Assembly (NCBI GenBank): GCA_914767715.1
Contig: OU612065.1
Span: forward strand, 6,510,001-6,574,000
From: Membranipora membranacea
Taxonomy: Eukaryota; Bryozoa; Gymnolaemata; Cheilostomatida; Membraniporidae
Direction of reading: 5' to 3'
DNA length: 64,000 nucleotides
The translations under genes were made by a program, and so were the position numbers. Under the pieces are notes generated by a model, which saw nothing but the letters and a program-made list of their open reading frames with translations, searched no databases and was not told the origin of the DNA. Shown one piece after another: positions 1 to 12,552 of the stretch; positions within the stretch are counted from its first letter, which is position 1; every line of letters starts with the position of its first letter.

Positions 1-1560
1 CCCCTCCCTTCGCAGCTGGAGAACATAAGTAATGAAAGTAAATGGGAGTTTATCTGGAACATTTCAACCAAAATGCTAGAAGGATTGTTACATACTAACT
101 AACTCCACGATACTATGACTCATTTTGGTAAAAAGAAATTATGACCGACAGCGTGAGAATTGGTCAGCCTCAGGTTTTGTGTGCCCATAGTGCTTTCAAG
201 AACTGATCGATTACAAAAATTGTTAAAATAAATGGTGGAAAACACAAGTTCTGTCTCGGTCCGAAGACTGAGAAATATGGGCATTGCCGCTGTATTCGGC
301 GCCAAGTTGCTCTCAGTTTGCAGGAAGGTCAGAGCACACCTGAGACACAGTAGTCTGAGCCCCCAGACTTTGCCCCCTGTCCGACGGCCCCCCGGAGGGG
401 AAAAAGTCTGAGAACAATGCAGGATTTCGCTGGAGTTGTCTGCTCTTGAGTGTTATAAGTTAATCAAGGGGAGCACTAAAACTGCAATTTCTATTGATTT
501 CTGTTCATGCCACCTACTATATTGCTCCAGGTATGACAGTATTCCAGTCAGACTCTGGGAAAAGTAGCCTCATGTTTGGGAAATACTCATGAGCAGAGAT
601 ATTCACTGCCAAGTAGTGAAGAAAATGTCAGCCAGAATTTCTTTCATTTTGAATAAGGGCGGTCATTCATGACATTGACAAAAGGTCATACAATGTGTAT
701 TATTGGACCCTAGGCTATATGAAGTAAGATTAATGTAGAAGTAATGAGAGGAAAAATCCAAGCAAATCCTGCACAGTGCGTAGACTAGAGACACAGCACT
801 CAGTAGTCAGTAGATTGCCGCAGGATCTTAATTCTAACCTAATATCCTAGCGCTAGTAAAATTACATTAAAAGTAATGGCAGGTAACAAGCAATTTTAGA
901 AAGTACGAGTTTTTTACATTGATAAAGTGGATATTAATTACTAAAATTAAAACCAGGATACAATTCTCTTGAATTGTTTGACACTAAACTGCCTGCCATG
1001 TTTGACATGAAACTTAGTTGCAAAAAAAGTTACTATTTTAGTATTACCGACGTAAGCCTTGTCATGTCAGACATAAAAAGGGGCTGTCTGTGACAAGACA
1101 GGCTTCTAAGGTCACAAAGTAATCATATATGGATGGAATTGATTAAGATAAATTGCTTTTCACTAACAGGTACACAAAGCAACAAATTTTTCAGTTTTTG
1201 AGATGTTCAAATTTGAGCTCATGAGTAAGTGGTAACGGCCATGGCCACTTGACTCACCGATGACTACAGACCTAAGTACCTAAGTCATAGATTTAACATA
1301 TTTCATTTAAATAATATTAGGACATATTTTCCTCATTGACTTACCAATGCCATAATCAATCTAACCAACTCCTCCCAGCAAACAAACTCAGGTGTATTAT
1401 ATATAAATATATAGTTATGTTTGTAAGTATTTAGCAAAATATACACATTATGGCTATGTGTTTACGCGATTGTATGTTCATGAGTGTGAGTGATAAGTTG
1501 TTAATTTCTATAAACATTGTGATCCGTGCTCTGTTTCATATTGTTGTTCTTTGCTCATAG
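1..1560. other. Upstream/intron sequence of FAM136A with repeat fragments
   Basis: No earlier FAM136A coding exon could be recognised here; the upstream exons are probably left of the window. About 240-345 is the 3' body of a tRNA-derived SINE in minus orientation. About 350-412 is a GC-rich short repeat (AGTCTGAGCCCCCAGACTTT core) that recurs at 3592-3632, 21566-21590 and, inverted, at 56764-56851. The rest is AT-rich sequence without recognisable coding. Confidence 0.5.
240..345 (-). repeat. SINE fragment (3' body only)
   Basis: The reverse complement matches the non-tRNA body of the SINE at 40822-41062, sharing the stretch GAGAGCAACTTGGCGCCGAA and the downstream TTCTCAGTC(T/C)TCGGAC segment. 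The tRNA-like head is absent, and the copy runs into the GC-rich AGTCTGAGCCC repeat. Confidence 0.7.
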
Positions 1561-1752
1561 AATCGGTTACAGCGATGTGCCATGGATTGTCAAGATAAAG
1601 CGAAAGATAGTATGGGAGCAAATGCCACTGACGCTCAGAGAAATAAAGCTACCACATCTATGGAAAAATGTGTCGTCAAATGCGTAGATGACAATCTAGC
1701 AAATATTCCAACATTGTTTCGGCGGATCAAAGACACAATCGCAAATCAGTAG
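1561..1752 (+). CDS. FAM136A: FAM136A, last coding exon (partial gene)
   Basis: This is the 3' coding exon of the FAM136A family, small twin-CX3C proteins linked to mitochondria. An acceptor (ttgctcatag) at 1560 opens a 63-codon frame ending in TAG at 1750-1752. The translation has the family signature: RLQRCAMDCQDKAKDSM, then KCVVKCVDDN and a basic, lysine/arginine-containing C-terminus. The spaced C-x3-C pairs (RCAMDC and KCVVKC) are visible. The N-terminal part with the first CX3C motifs is not in the window, so the gene is partial at its left side. It converges with the MFSD13A-like gene, whose stop lies at 2673. The identification rests on remembered family sequence and is strong for this exon. 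Confidence 0.88.
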   Translation, partial: NRLQRCAMDCQDKAKDSMGANATDAQRNKATTSMEKCVVKCVDDNLANIPTLFRRIKDTIANQ

Positions 1753-2672
1753 ATAGATATACTCTTTTTGGAGTGAAGTGTTGGAGAATTTTTGCATCTG
1801 GATACCAACATAGATGTTTGGAAATGAGTTTGGTTTGGGTGATTATTGGAGGTGCTCAACAGTGATCTTCTTTTCTATGATTATCTGTGAAATCACAATT
1901 TTTTCTACTTTAAGGAGTCACAGTGATGACCTTCACCTGCCAAATTGTTTTCAACTATGTTGCTCTAAGATGTGCTTGTTGAGAATGAACATGAATGATG
2001 GATGGTAGTATAAAACAAGAAAATGTTGTATATGATAGTAATCTGCCTAAAATAGCCTCTAATAGTCAACATCATTGCAGATCGGTCAAATGGCAAGGAT
2101 ATAAGTAAGTTATCATGAGCCTTTTCACACGGCTAGGTTATCCTTCTATATTTGTTTGATGCTAGCAGCCTTGTCTTTGAAAGGTTGATAATATACTGTT
2201 ACAGTTTATATTCATTCTAGTTTCTATCATACAGAGATTAGATAACTGAGTCGATAGGAAGTGAAATATTTCATTTTATATCAGAACCACAATATCATTG
2301 GCTGCGAGTACCAAATGTAGGTCGTTCCCACATAGTTGCCAAACATTCAGTCGCCTTTCAATTTCTAGGTATTCATAAAAAGTACGGTATATATTCGATG
2401 TGCCATTGAACAAGATAGATGATAGATGGATAGTACGTGGTGTGCAGTTTATCCTTCAATTTATTTTAAATTGCAGCACCATATAATCATTGACCAAGAG
2501 CTTACGCCTAAAAAAATATAATATCTAGAAACCAACTTACTATATGCATGGAAATATGAGATACTTAATCCAGATATTCCATTGAGTAAAAGACACAATA
2601 ACATTAAATTAGAGCATAGAATGGAGATCTGAGATTGGTACTAATAACAACTTAGATGCCAGTTTGAAAAAT
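1753..2672. other. Convergent intergenic interval FAM136A / MFSD13A
   Basis: About 0.9 kb between two facing stop codons, presumably holding both 3' UTRs. The one open frame on the plus strand (1814-2008) has no recognisable motif and no family resemblance. Confidence 0.5.
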
Positions 2673-5600
2673 TTATACCGTGAGAAAAGACGGGATATTT
2701 GCTCTTAGACTAGAAATCTGTTTGAGTTTAGTTCCGTGTAATTTATAAAATGACCAAGTGACTATCTGTACACTGGCACATACAATAGGAACATATACTA
2801 AAATACTAAAGCAAGCTTGTCGATACATAAGGCTTTGTGTTGGGTTCATGGGTTGAATACTGTTCACAGAAGTCCCTGGTGCAGACTGCGAAAAAACATC
2901 TCTACCTGAAATAAATATATCACCAGGAATTGTGAGAAATTGTTTGAAGCTTGGAAAAACAAGGATACTTTTCCTTGATTTGAGAAGGAAAAACATGATA
3001 AATGTACCAATAAGGCAGATAAAAAATTGCACTGTCAGCGCCAATCAAAATTCAGTCTCAGTAATTATATGTGTAACACCAGCGATATAACTATAATCAT
3101 AAGGGAAATAAATTATACTTACCAGTCATAACTGAAATGAGAGAGGTGCCAACGATTGGTGCTAATGTTTGTCCGGGTTTAGCCAGGAAGTTAGCCATAC
3201 CGAACATAAGCGCTGATATCGGCTCATCCCGGTTATTTCTGACATAATCCTCGTCTATCAGGTCTGATATGACTAGACTCAATAACTTACATGTACCTTC
3301 TGTGAAAACTCGATTGCTGAAATAAATCGGTTATAACTTTATACTACTCAGACTTTGTCTTCAAATGATTGGTAGTGCTTGAAGTCTAGTTTAATTTTGG
3401 TTTTACATGATTCTGTTGACTCCAATAAACATAACATATTTTGGCATTAGTTTGGTTCATGTGCTCTATGGTACATTCGCCCAAAGCCTCACCCAGGATA
3501 GACATATGAGCCTGTGACAAGATCTTGCTACAGCTACTGGCATCTTAGATGATATAATCACAGAGTAAATTAAATATATATCCTTACTTAGTCTGAGCCC
3601 TCCAGACTTTTGCCCCTCGTCTGATAATATGATATTTTGATGATAGAGCTACTTCACAGTTCACAAGCTAATACAATGAGGCCAATTATAGTATCCATTG
3701 TGTCTTTGGGGTAATCCATAGACTTAATAATAAACCTAGACAGGACACCGTATATAGCTGAAGTGAGGCACTTAATTATGGTGACGCGACGTCACTGGAG
3801 GATGTAGAAACAGTGATTTTTACTGATGGCTATCATTGATTTACCCGTCCCAGCTCTGGTTAAATGATGATAACTCAATTGGCTTCGATCGGAATTTAAG
3901 TTTGAAAATTGCAATAGATTCAGCAGCTTCTGGTGATCATTTTGATAGTCTGTTTAGCTTCATAGCTCAAATATTATTAAAAAAGCAAGCTATTGAAAAC
4001 GGTGCATAGACTTAAAGCTATAATTTTTTTGCAGTTTCAGTCCTGAATAAATGCTTATATCTCAAACAATTTTGATTGAATTTTGAGTTTGAAAATTGCA
4101 ATAGACTCAGCAGCTTCTAGTGACCATTTTGATAGTCTGTTTAGCTTCATAGCTCAAATATTATCAAAAAACCAAGCTATTGAAAACAGTGCATAGACTC
4201 AAAGCCATAATTTTTTTTGCAGCTTCAGTCCTGATTAAATGCTTATATCTCGAACAATTTTGTTGGAATTTTGAGTTTGAAAATTGCTATCAATTCAGCA
4301 GCTTCTGGTGATCATTTTAATAGTCTTTTTAGCTCAAATATTATCGAAAAAGCAAGCTATTGAAAACGGTGCTTAGACTCGAAGCTATAATTTTTTTTGC
4401 AGTTTCAGCCCTGTTTTCAAGTTTATTTCCTTATTAATTTTGATGGGATTTTGAGTTTAAAAATTGCAATAGATTCAGTAGCTTGTGGAGATCATTTTGA
4501 TGGTCTGTTCTGCCTTGTAGCTCAAGTATAACCATGAAGTTCAGGACTTTCTTCCTTGGAATAATTGAGGAAGCAAGCAATTGAATTTACTTGGTGAATA
4601 CACAATTACCAAAGAAATGACTAATTTCATCCTTGCTTTTTTTTTAATGCTTTTTTGCTCATTTTGAGCCAGGCATACACAATAAGAAATGTCATGACCT
4701 TAAACAAAATATCTACCACCATTATTGAAATGTGACCAAACGAGATAGTTGGAAGTAAACAAGTCAAGGCCGGACCTCACAAAGCTTCAAATAAAATTGA
4801 AGTTCATAGTAGACGATATTCTGTGTAGCTAATATAATGGTCACTTCGGTGGGTCAAAAGTAAAGGGAGACCTCCTGCCCCGGCAGCATTCTCCTCGTTC
4901 TTACCTTATATTAGCACCCTGATAAAACAAGCAACAGCTAAATCCAGTAATTTAGGAAATCATAATACATCAATTCTGACCACGAAACACTATCTTATGA
5001 ACTTTTGAAATACTATTATGTTAATTGGGTCTGCTGGAGTCAGCAATATAGCAACAGATTTCTAGATTTCTGAGTACACAGCAGTTGTAACACTCATCAA
5101 GCTAAGCACTATTTGTTCACAACGGATAAGCCAGGCCAGAGCGGATCTTCTGAACCACCAGTATGTAACTGTGATACAATGACTATACTTTCCTTTGTCT
5201 GCTAGGTATTGTCCTTGCTTGTTCGGTTATAACAAGGAGGAAAGTCCTAAACTCCCCGATTATACCAGAGCTACAATGCTGAACAGACCTTCAAAATGAG
5301 CCAATAAGCTGCTGAGTCTATTGCAATTTTCAAACTTGAAATCCCATTAAAATTGATTAGGCAATAAACTTCAAATCAAGGTTGAAACTGCAAAAAAAAT
5401 TATAGCTTTAAGTCTATGCACCGTTTTCAATAGCTTGCTTTATTGATAATATTTAAGCTACGGAGCTGAATAGACTATCAAAATGATCGGCAGAAGCTGC
5501 TGAGTTTATTGCAATTTTCAAACTTAAATTCCAATTGAAGCCATTTGAGTTATCAACATTTAACCAGAGCTGGGACAGGTAAATCAATGATAGCTATGGG

Positions 5601-8600
5601 TAAAAATCACTGTTTCTACACCCTCCAGTGACGTCGCGTCACCATAATTAAGTGCCGCACTGCCTCAATGCTAACGCTCCATACAGTGTCCTGTCTAGGT
5701 TTATTATTAAAGGGCAACCAAGGTTTCAAACAAGTTCTCATCGATTGATAGCAGGTTGTACCTTCTGCATAGAGAAAAAGAAAGAATTTAATTCGGATGA
5801 TTATTCAGCCAGAATTCTTGTGAAACAATTCTTCCATCAGGCTCTCAAACTCAGCTAAAATAGAATACCACAGATCAGTTTCCTGTTCCTGTAATTATTT
5901 AGCCTGTGCTCGATCATTATTACAGCAATGTCTTGGAACCTCCCCTAAACTGAAGTGTTACCCAGCTAAGAGTCAGCAACTACTTTGAGTTTTGCATCGC
6001 GTCATACACAAAGCTGACGCTGCCTTGCACATTATTTACTACCCACTAAGGCATTGCTGCGAAACCTTGGTTGCCCTTTAAGTCTATGGGGTAATCAGAT
6101 CCAGCTCAATAATATTTGACTATTCTAACCAGCCTAGTTCGATAATTAAAGTGCTCAAACTCTGCCAGGCCGCTGGTATCAGTCACATCCTGCAATCAGG
6201 GAGAATGGATTCTCCCTGCTGGAATGTGGTTGATGTCCAAATAGATATGATATACTCTATATATATATATATTATATTATATCAACCCCGTGTGGATAAT
6301 AAAATGCCACTAGGCCTAATATACCAGCAATCCGGGGTTAGTAAAAAAAGCTGGTGCTAGTAAGGATGGGTGCTTAAAGCCTGTAGGGTTCCAGGCATTG
6401 AACTCCATATGGGAAGAATTTATTACACTGATGTCACGACATGACCGGCTTACCTAGCTATGAAAAGACAAAGCATCCATCCATGTCTCATACCTGCAGT
6501 CCACATGACGACAGCCAACAGCAGTTTTATATAAAACAGTAGTCTGATTATTGTGTATACACCATATGATCGGGAGAGATGGAGAAAGACTATGTTATTG
6601 AGATGAGGTAACACAAATGAGACGCCTGTAAAAGTACACAATGGTGGATCATTATTATTATTATTTCACATCACAAGTTCTCAGTTACTGATCATCAATT
6701 CAAAAAGAGAAGCGATGAAATTTGAGCTATGTCCTTCCCAGGTAGAATCAGATCAGCATGATTTCACATCCTGATAAATACATATGATTCAGTAACTAGC
6801 GATTTAAATATAATCTAGGGTGCAGTTAAGCTAGTTTTAGGGTGGCTTATTTTTATTAGCTAGGGTGCTAGTTTATATTAAGTAATGAGATTGAGTAAAA
6901 GTTAGCCAGCCATGAGTTTCCTTATCTCAAGTGACTGTGTGGTAAAATGACATACTTTTCCTCCTCCTCTATGGTTAACTGATTTTTGATTAATAGAGTA
7001 CTTTTTTTGTTCCAATTTGCCGGCTGACGTCAGCTAACTACCGTGGCCCATTACTGCCATGCAGTGTTTTGGAATATTAGGAAACAGATGCCTAGAAATA
7101 AAATGTGTTTCTTAAATAATCGAGTAGCTGCCTAAAAACAACAGATACCTTGAAAACTTTCAAAGGAGCTTCCAACAAATAAATGATGATTCCTAGAATT
7201 TAGGAGGCTTGGTAAAGTTAACACGCGGCTGCCTAAAAATATAATGTGTTTCCTAAATAATAGAGCAGCTACCTAAAAACAAAATAGACTTTGTAAAATT
7301 AGCATGTGGCTGCCTAAAAACATATTGTGTTTCTTAAATAACTGAGCAACTGCCTAATAACAACAGACACCTTGAGAACTTTCAATGCAGCTTCCTACAA
7401 ATAAATAATGATTCCTAGAATTATCTACCCACTACCTAAAAAATCATAGAGGTTTGCCTAGCAATAAACCATGGTTTCCCTACAATCATCATTACGCTCC
7501 CTACAAAAGTTGCATGCTTGCCTAGAAATATAAAGGCCTTGTTAATAATACATGCTTGATTGAGTTTATAGACAGAACAGACCTGCCATAAATAATTACT
7601 GTAAAGCAAATTATGTTCCAATTTACTGTGCTTTAAACTAGAATCGACTGGAAGATGACTTCGGGGGGGTTGTGGTGCTTGCAAACATTCACAGGGGCCC
7701 CGACCCACTTGCAATAAATGAACTAATCAACTGAATGACAAAGCCCCAAAATCTTGTTGTCCCACCGAAAAACCGATAGGTTTGGAGGTGGTATTAAGGT
7801 AATGCCCATGAAGCAACTCTCATAGGGGACTTTTGACAACTTATGTGGCAGCTGAGCCCTATTTTTGCACACAATAAACACCTACAGTTTTGCCTATCCA
7901 TCCTCAATTATTGTCAAGATAACTAGATTCATACCTGATCTTCTCTTTGGGACTAGTATGAAAAACAGCAGGTGATGCTATGACATAGAAAACTTGCAAC
8001 AGCCAGCACAGGTTTTTTGGCTTGTTCTAGCCATTTTTATTCAATCCCATAGACATAGTTTTGTCTATGTCTATGAGGTTGCATAAAAATGTTTTGTCTA
8101 TGTGCAATCCTCAATCAATCATCAGTGCAACTTAATAAAGCCTAAGTGCCTGGGCAAAATGTGTAAAATCTGCTTCAATAGAAATGTTGATGGTTAAAAT
8201 TTGCTCAAATAGAAATTTCTATGGCTCAAAGGCTAATATCTAAACGAACACTCATACCTGAGCAAATCATTTAAGCCTTAGTGCCTGGTCAAAGCTTTTA
8301 AAATCTGCTTTAATAGTAGTATCAATGGTTCAAAGCCACCTGCTTTGATAGAAATTTCCAAGGGTCAAAGGTTAATAACTAAAACACCGGGTCTTATCAA
8401 AGCCAGGCTGAATAGCTCAGTGTGTAGAGCGTCTGCCTTATACTCACTGTTTATGAAGAATGTTGTGGGTTCGAGTCTCAACAAGGTCAGATTTTTTTCA
8501 AAATGGGTGCTTTATAAATGGAGCATTTTTACCGTTATCTTCTACTGCTATTGAGTTGTTTTCTGCAAGTACCCAACAGCTCAGTGGGCTATCGAAATAC

Positions 8601-11337
8601 CTCTCTGCTTGCACTATTTTGCTATTTGTTGCTCCCACACCCTCCCCGCCACGCCTACGGCATGTGGATCGGGCTGCCCCCGATCATTATGCTCATCTCT
8701 AAAAAGTCAGTGAGTGAAATTTTTTAGAATATACCGCCCTGGATATAACCATTGTTAAACTCTGTGCTCCTAGGAGTTATCTTATAAAATAATTGTCATG
8801 TAATCTGCTTTACACTTCTCCCATGTGAGTTTAAATAACAGCAGCTATTGCTATGATTTCTTAATTATTTTCATTCATTCATGCAAACTTTTTAGAAAAA
8901 GGTTGCCCACCCATGCTCTAGATCAATATTGATCTATTTGCTTAAATTCGGAGTTGTTTTTCCTCCAATGGACAGGGGAGCAACTCCAAATACAGACAAA
9001 TGAATCGTATATATGTTCACTCTGACCAGTGAACCATGAGTGAACTAAGCTATGATCTGTCCAACTGAGCCGAATAGTTTTGCTCCTTTTCGGTGGTCTC
9101 TGATCTTATCAGTTCTAGTATAAAATACACAGTGACATTGGATAAAACAGGAAGCTTGTTAGTAGGTAGGTTATTGGTCACAAAATAATAATAATCATTA
9201 TAATATGAAAAATATCTTAAATTGGATTATATAATATATTATCATATTATATTTGTGGTGGGAACGTGTTGATGATAGAGGGGTCACCAATCTCTGGTGG
9301 TAGCGACTCGCTGTTAATCTATTTACTTACTGTAAAAGTACTAACTATCAGTAGTATCACTTTCTTATTATTTTATCTATCTCAGACTCATTGGCAGGTC
9401 TGTTCTGTCTATAAACTCAATCAAGCACGTATTATTAACAAGGCCTGTATATTTCTAGGCAAGCGTGCAACTTTAGTAGGGAGCATAATGATGATTGTAG
9501 GGAAACCATGGTTTATTGCTAGGCACGGTTCTGCGATTTTTAGGTAGTGGGTAGATAATTCTAGGAATCATCATTTATTTGTAGGAAGCTCCTTTTGAAA
9601 GTTTTCAAGGTATCTGTTGTTTTTAGGCAGCTGCTCGGTTATTTAAGAATCACATTATATTTTTAGGCAGCCACATGCTAATTCTACAATTGCTTTTTTG
9701 TTTTTAGGCAGCTCCTCGATTATTTAGGAAACACAATTTCTTTTTAGGCAGCTACGTGTTAACTTTACCAAGCCGCCTAAGTTTTTAGGTAGCTGCTCGA
9801 TTATTTAAGAAACACATTTTATTTCTAGGCACCTGCTTCCTAATATTCCAAAACACTGCATGGCAGAAATGGACCACTGTAGCTAACCCTGTTCATTCTA
9901 AAACTTGGAAATCTAATTACCATATTACTATCATAGTCATAAATAAATTTCCTTATTGAAGTAATCATAGTTACCGATGAGGAATGCTCCATAATGTTGA
10001 TGATCCTCGACCAGTGCTTCGATAAACAAGGGGAAGAAGTTGCTATTGAAATGGCAGTGGAAAACCTGAAACGAAACATACGATATCAGGCTTGTTCACA
10101 GCAATGAACTCCCTTTCCCTGTTAACAGATACAGTCCTCAACAAATAAGTATATATGTAGCCACAATGAAACCCACTCAATACTGCTATTGTTTTGGGTA
10201 ATCATTTGAGTGTTTCCACATGGAACCACTTATGAGAGCCTTATCACATAGTGAAGATACTTATAACCTAACTATGTAACCTTTCACAGGCAAGTTATGT
10301 CATCTCACCTGTATAACATTGATTATAGCAAACATGAGGAAATTCTTCTGTCTCAGAAGCTGTTTGATGAAGACCCTCATTGACTTATGTTCAGACAATG
10401 CTGATGGGACGTGAGGCTCAAACGATTCACGATTCTGAGGATTATGGGATGATCGTTGAAGCAAATCTGGATCTGACATCGATGTTTTAAGTGTCGTCAT
10501 CTCAGCTCGGTGTAGATAATGTGACTGTAGCAATCTGGACATGACATAGAAGCCCAAGGCTGAGAAAGACGCTAGTACCACACAGAATATCCTGAACTTA
10601 GTCAAATTGTTTTTGTTCCAGAAAATATAAGATAGGAACACTGACAATGATCCTATGGCACTGAATATGGATTCATACATGTTCATGCTTGTTCGCACCT
10701 TAGTAGTGATCGACAAATCCGCGAGCAGAGCTGAGTGGTGTAGATCCACAACAGTAAGGAATGCATCATACAGACACAGGCAGAGGGCAAACTGTATGGA
10801 TGGAACCATCCAGTCAAACCATAGTAAGACGAAGCTCATAGCCAGCAGAGGACCACATGTGGATATCAGTCTTGTCCTCCTCATTATCAATTTAGCAGAA
10901 GCTCCAGATGGCGGAGTTCTTATTGAGTCATTTCTTATACTAAAGTCTTGGTCAGTAGTTGAGCTATTGGCATCTTCTGTGTTATTCCTTCTGTGGTACA
11001 GACCGAGATTTGTACTTTGGTGCGCAGTGCCACTTTCTGCATTGTGAGCATTACACTTTGGCTGATTGCTCCTGGTAGATGAGGCAGAAACTGAGGCTTT
11101 ATCTCCTATCCAACCGAAAAGTGGGTCATTCACTGAGTTCCAAATCAAGAATAAGCTTTCTCCAATCCAGAATGATGTCTTGTCGATTTTGAATACATTT
11201 ACAAATAACTCTATATGATAAAGAATGAAGACATTGTGGAGTATGGTTGTGAAAAGACTGATGGAGCCGTAACACAGTGCAGCTTTATCCTGTGCCTGCA
11301 GTGAGATGCCAAGCCTTGAATGGCAGCCCCTTGACAT
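2673..11337 (-). CDS. MFSD13A: MFSD13A/TMEM180-like multipass transporter, complete, five exons
   Basis: Exons in transcript order: 11337-10309, 10065-9975, 6625-6454, 3316-3123, 2905-2673. They sum to 1719 nt (572 aa plus stop) and all junction phases agree. The protein is a major-facilitator-like membrane protein of the TMEM180 family, whose substrate is not established. Conserved blocks in order: [16 protein letters not shown] and [14 protein letters not shown] in TM1-2; [12 protein letters not shown] and [15 protein letters not shown] mid-protein; [14 protein letters not shown] across junction 1; [26 protein letters not shown] across junction 3; [12 protein letters not shown] and AKPGQT; and a C-terminal TM ending in an [10 protein letters not shown] tail. 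The chosen start is the ATG at 11337. The frame stays open to an acceptor at 11363, so a few upstream residues from another exon are possible. A hydrophilic Ser/Asn-rich loop (about residues 80-150) looks longer than in vertebrate relatives. Introns 2 and 3 each contain a foldback repeat. Confidence 0.93.
3897..4545 (+). repeat. Tandem repeat, ~180-188 bp unit, ~3.5 copies
   Basis: Consecutive units share TTTGAAAATTGCAATAGA(T/C)TCAG, an internal AGCAAGCTATTGAAAAC segment and a poly-T tract followed by GCAGTTTCAG. They form the inner part of the left arm of the foldback element. Inverted partial units occur at 5300-5540. Confidence 0.8.
5707..6081. mobile_element. TTAA-flanked MITE (AGGGCAACC family), copy 1
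   Basis: Ends are TTAA|AGGGCAACCAAGGTTTC and its inverse CCTTGGTTGCCCT|TTAA. The element sits inside the right arm of the surrounding foldback repeat. The homologous position in the left arm carries a single TTAA (3724-3727), so the duplication is the tetranucleotide TTAA, as for piggyBac-type transposons. Non-coding, 375 bp including the target sites. Confidence 0.85.
6245..6285. repeat. AT-rich microsatellite
   Basis: Imperfect (TA)n run inside MFSD13A intron 3. Confidence 0.7.
8130..8385 (+). repeat. Direct repeat, two ~120 bp copies
   Basis: Both copies contain AAGCCT(T/A)AGTGCCTGG, then AAAATCTGCTT and a GAAATTTC segment, and end with a TCAAAGG(C/T)TAATA block. They lie inside the spacer of the foldback element. 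Confidence 0.65.
8403..8482 (+). repeat. tRNA-like SINE head (Pol III A and B boxes)
   Basis: AATAGCTCAGTGTGTAGAGC resembles an A box and GTGGGTTCGAGTCTC a B box. The spacing is too long for a functional tRNA, and the 5' and 3' acceptor strands do not pair. It is treated as a tRNA-derived SINE fragment. Confidence 0.55.
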
Positions 11338-12552
11338 CCTCAACAGATCTCTCTTATCTGACCTGCAAAAGTATGAAAACTCAGTAACAACACAGCAAGC
11401 AACAAGGGTTCGAAAAAGAATTGTTTATGGTATTACAGTGTTGTGGCTGACAATAAAGGTGAATAATATATAATCATGTACTCGTGTACTCTATATTGCT
11501 AAAAGCTAACCTTAATCACATATCACTCCACCACATACACTGCGCTAGAGCCAAATGAGTTGAGTTATATGATCAATTTGACTGCTTGAACAGTCATCTA
11601 GCTAAAGACTGGGTCAGGTAACAAGGCTTGCCGAATGAAAATATACATTTCATATACAGTTTTGAACATACAACGACCAATATCACACGTTGGTTCCAGC
11701 TACTCCATATTGTTATCCGAAATGATGAACGCTGTGAACCTGAAGCCTATCCTAACAAACCTCAACATAAAGTATATCACTCTTCGCATTTGTGACATTC
11801 ACACACACAAGACAGAAACGTTGATAAAATATACCAAGCATTAATACAACAAAAATACCTACCCCGAACCTGGACTAATGAGGGGCGTTGGTAAAATCTA
11901 TATTGTTCCAGCGAGCAGGACTGCCACGCATTTTTCCACAGCCTTTGGATGTACTAAGTAGGACAAAATAAGAAGTTAATGGCCTTTGATCGACTGGGAT
12001 ATTATATTTATAGGATCAAAGGTGATATATGATCAATGCAAGTGATAATGTCCTTTTTGTTGGCTGAGACTAAAAGTAATATCATTCCTTTTTGAGACAT
12101 CTTATGCATCAGAGTGCAATTTGTTAGGACGCACAAGAGCTCTCACAATTACCTTCTCAATGTTGAGATGTATATGAATTACAACATGGTATATTTTTCC
12201 GAAATTTTAGAACGCCTAATTGGTTCTGCCAGTAATCGAAACCCATTTCCTAAAATAAATACAATGTAGAACAAAAACTGGCAACGCACAAAACATTTTT
12301 AGTGCAATATTATTAAATTTGTTTGAAAAATACACTTCATGCAAGGCATCAAGGTTTGCTCTCATTGCTTTCGTAGTGCACTCAATATTTTATGTTTTAA
12401 TTTGGCAGCATATAGGTAAGAAAAGAAGTTGCGAATTATTCTACTGCAACACCAGGTTCCCGTGTCCGACTGCCCTCGGCCTCTGTTTCTTTTTGCTTGA
12501 AGGTAATGGTAATGATGATCAACATAAAAATCTCACCCAGTCATGGTCTCTA

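Larger units (their letters stand above)
3716..6091. repeat. Foldback element in MFSD13A intron 3, with a nested TTAA MITE
   Basis: Long inverted arms enclose this block. The outer left arm (about 3716-4060, with GGTGACGCGACGTCACTGGA) reappears inverted at about 5300-5706. The left arm also contains about 3.5 head-to-tail repeats of 180-188 bp, marked by TTTGAAAATTG at 3901, 4088, 4276 and 4456. A TTAA-flanked MITE (5707-6081) sits about 10 bp from the outer right tip, and the matching place in the left arm is uninterrupted. No transposase frame is visible. Confidence 0.85.
7032..9888. repeat. Foldback element in MFSD13A intron 2
   Basis: The left arm (about 7032-7590) and right arm (about 9394-9888) are inverted copies. 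The outer tips share GCTAACTACCGTGG/CCACTGTAGCTAA and TGCCATGCAGTGTTTTGG. The inner ends share GACAGAACAGACCTGCCA and its inverse. The arms hold repeated short modules of the type GCCTAAAAACA(A)AAT. The 1.8 kb between the arms carries a direct repeat (about 8130-8245 and 8270-8385) and a tRNA-like head at about 8403-8482. No transposase was seen. Confidence 0.8.

Noticed and set aside
10655-11047. 130-codon plus-strand frame
   Set aside because: Antisense shadow of the first exon of the MFSD13A-like gene, whose minus frame is conserved.
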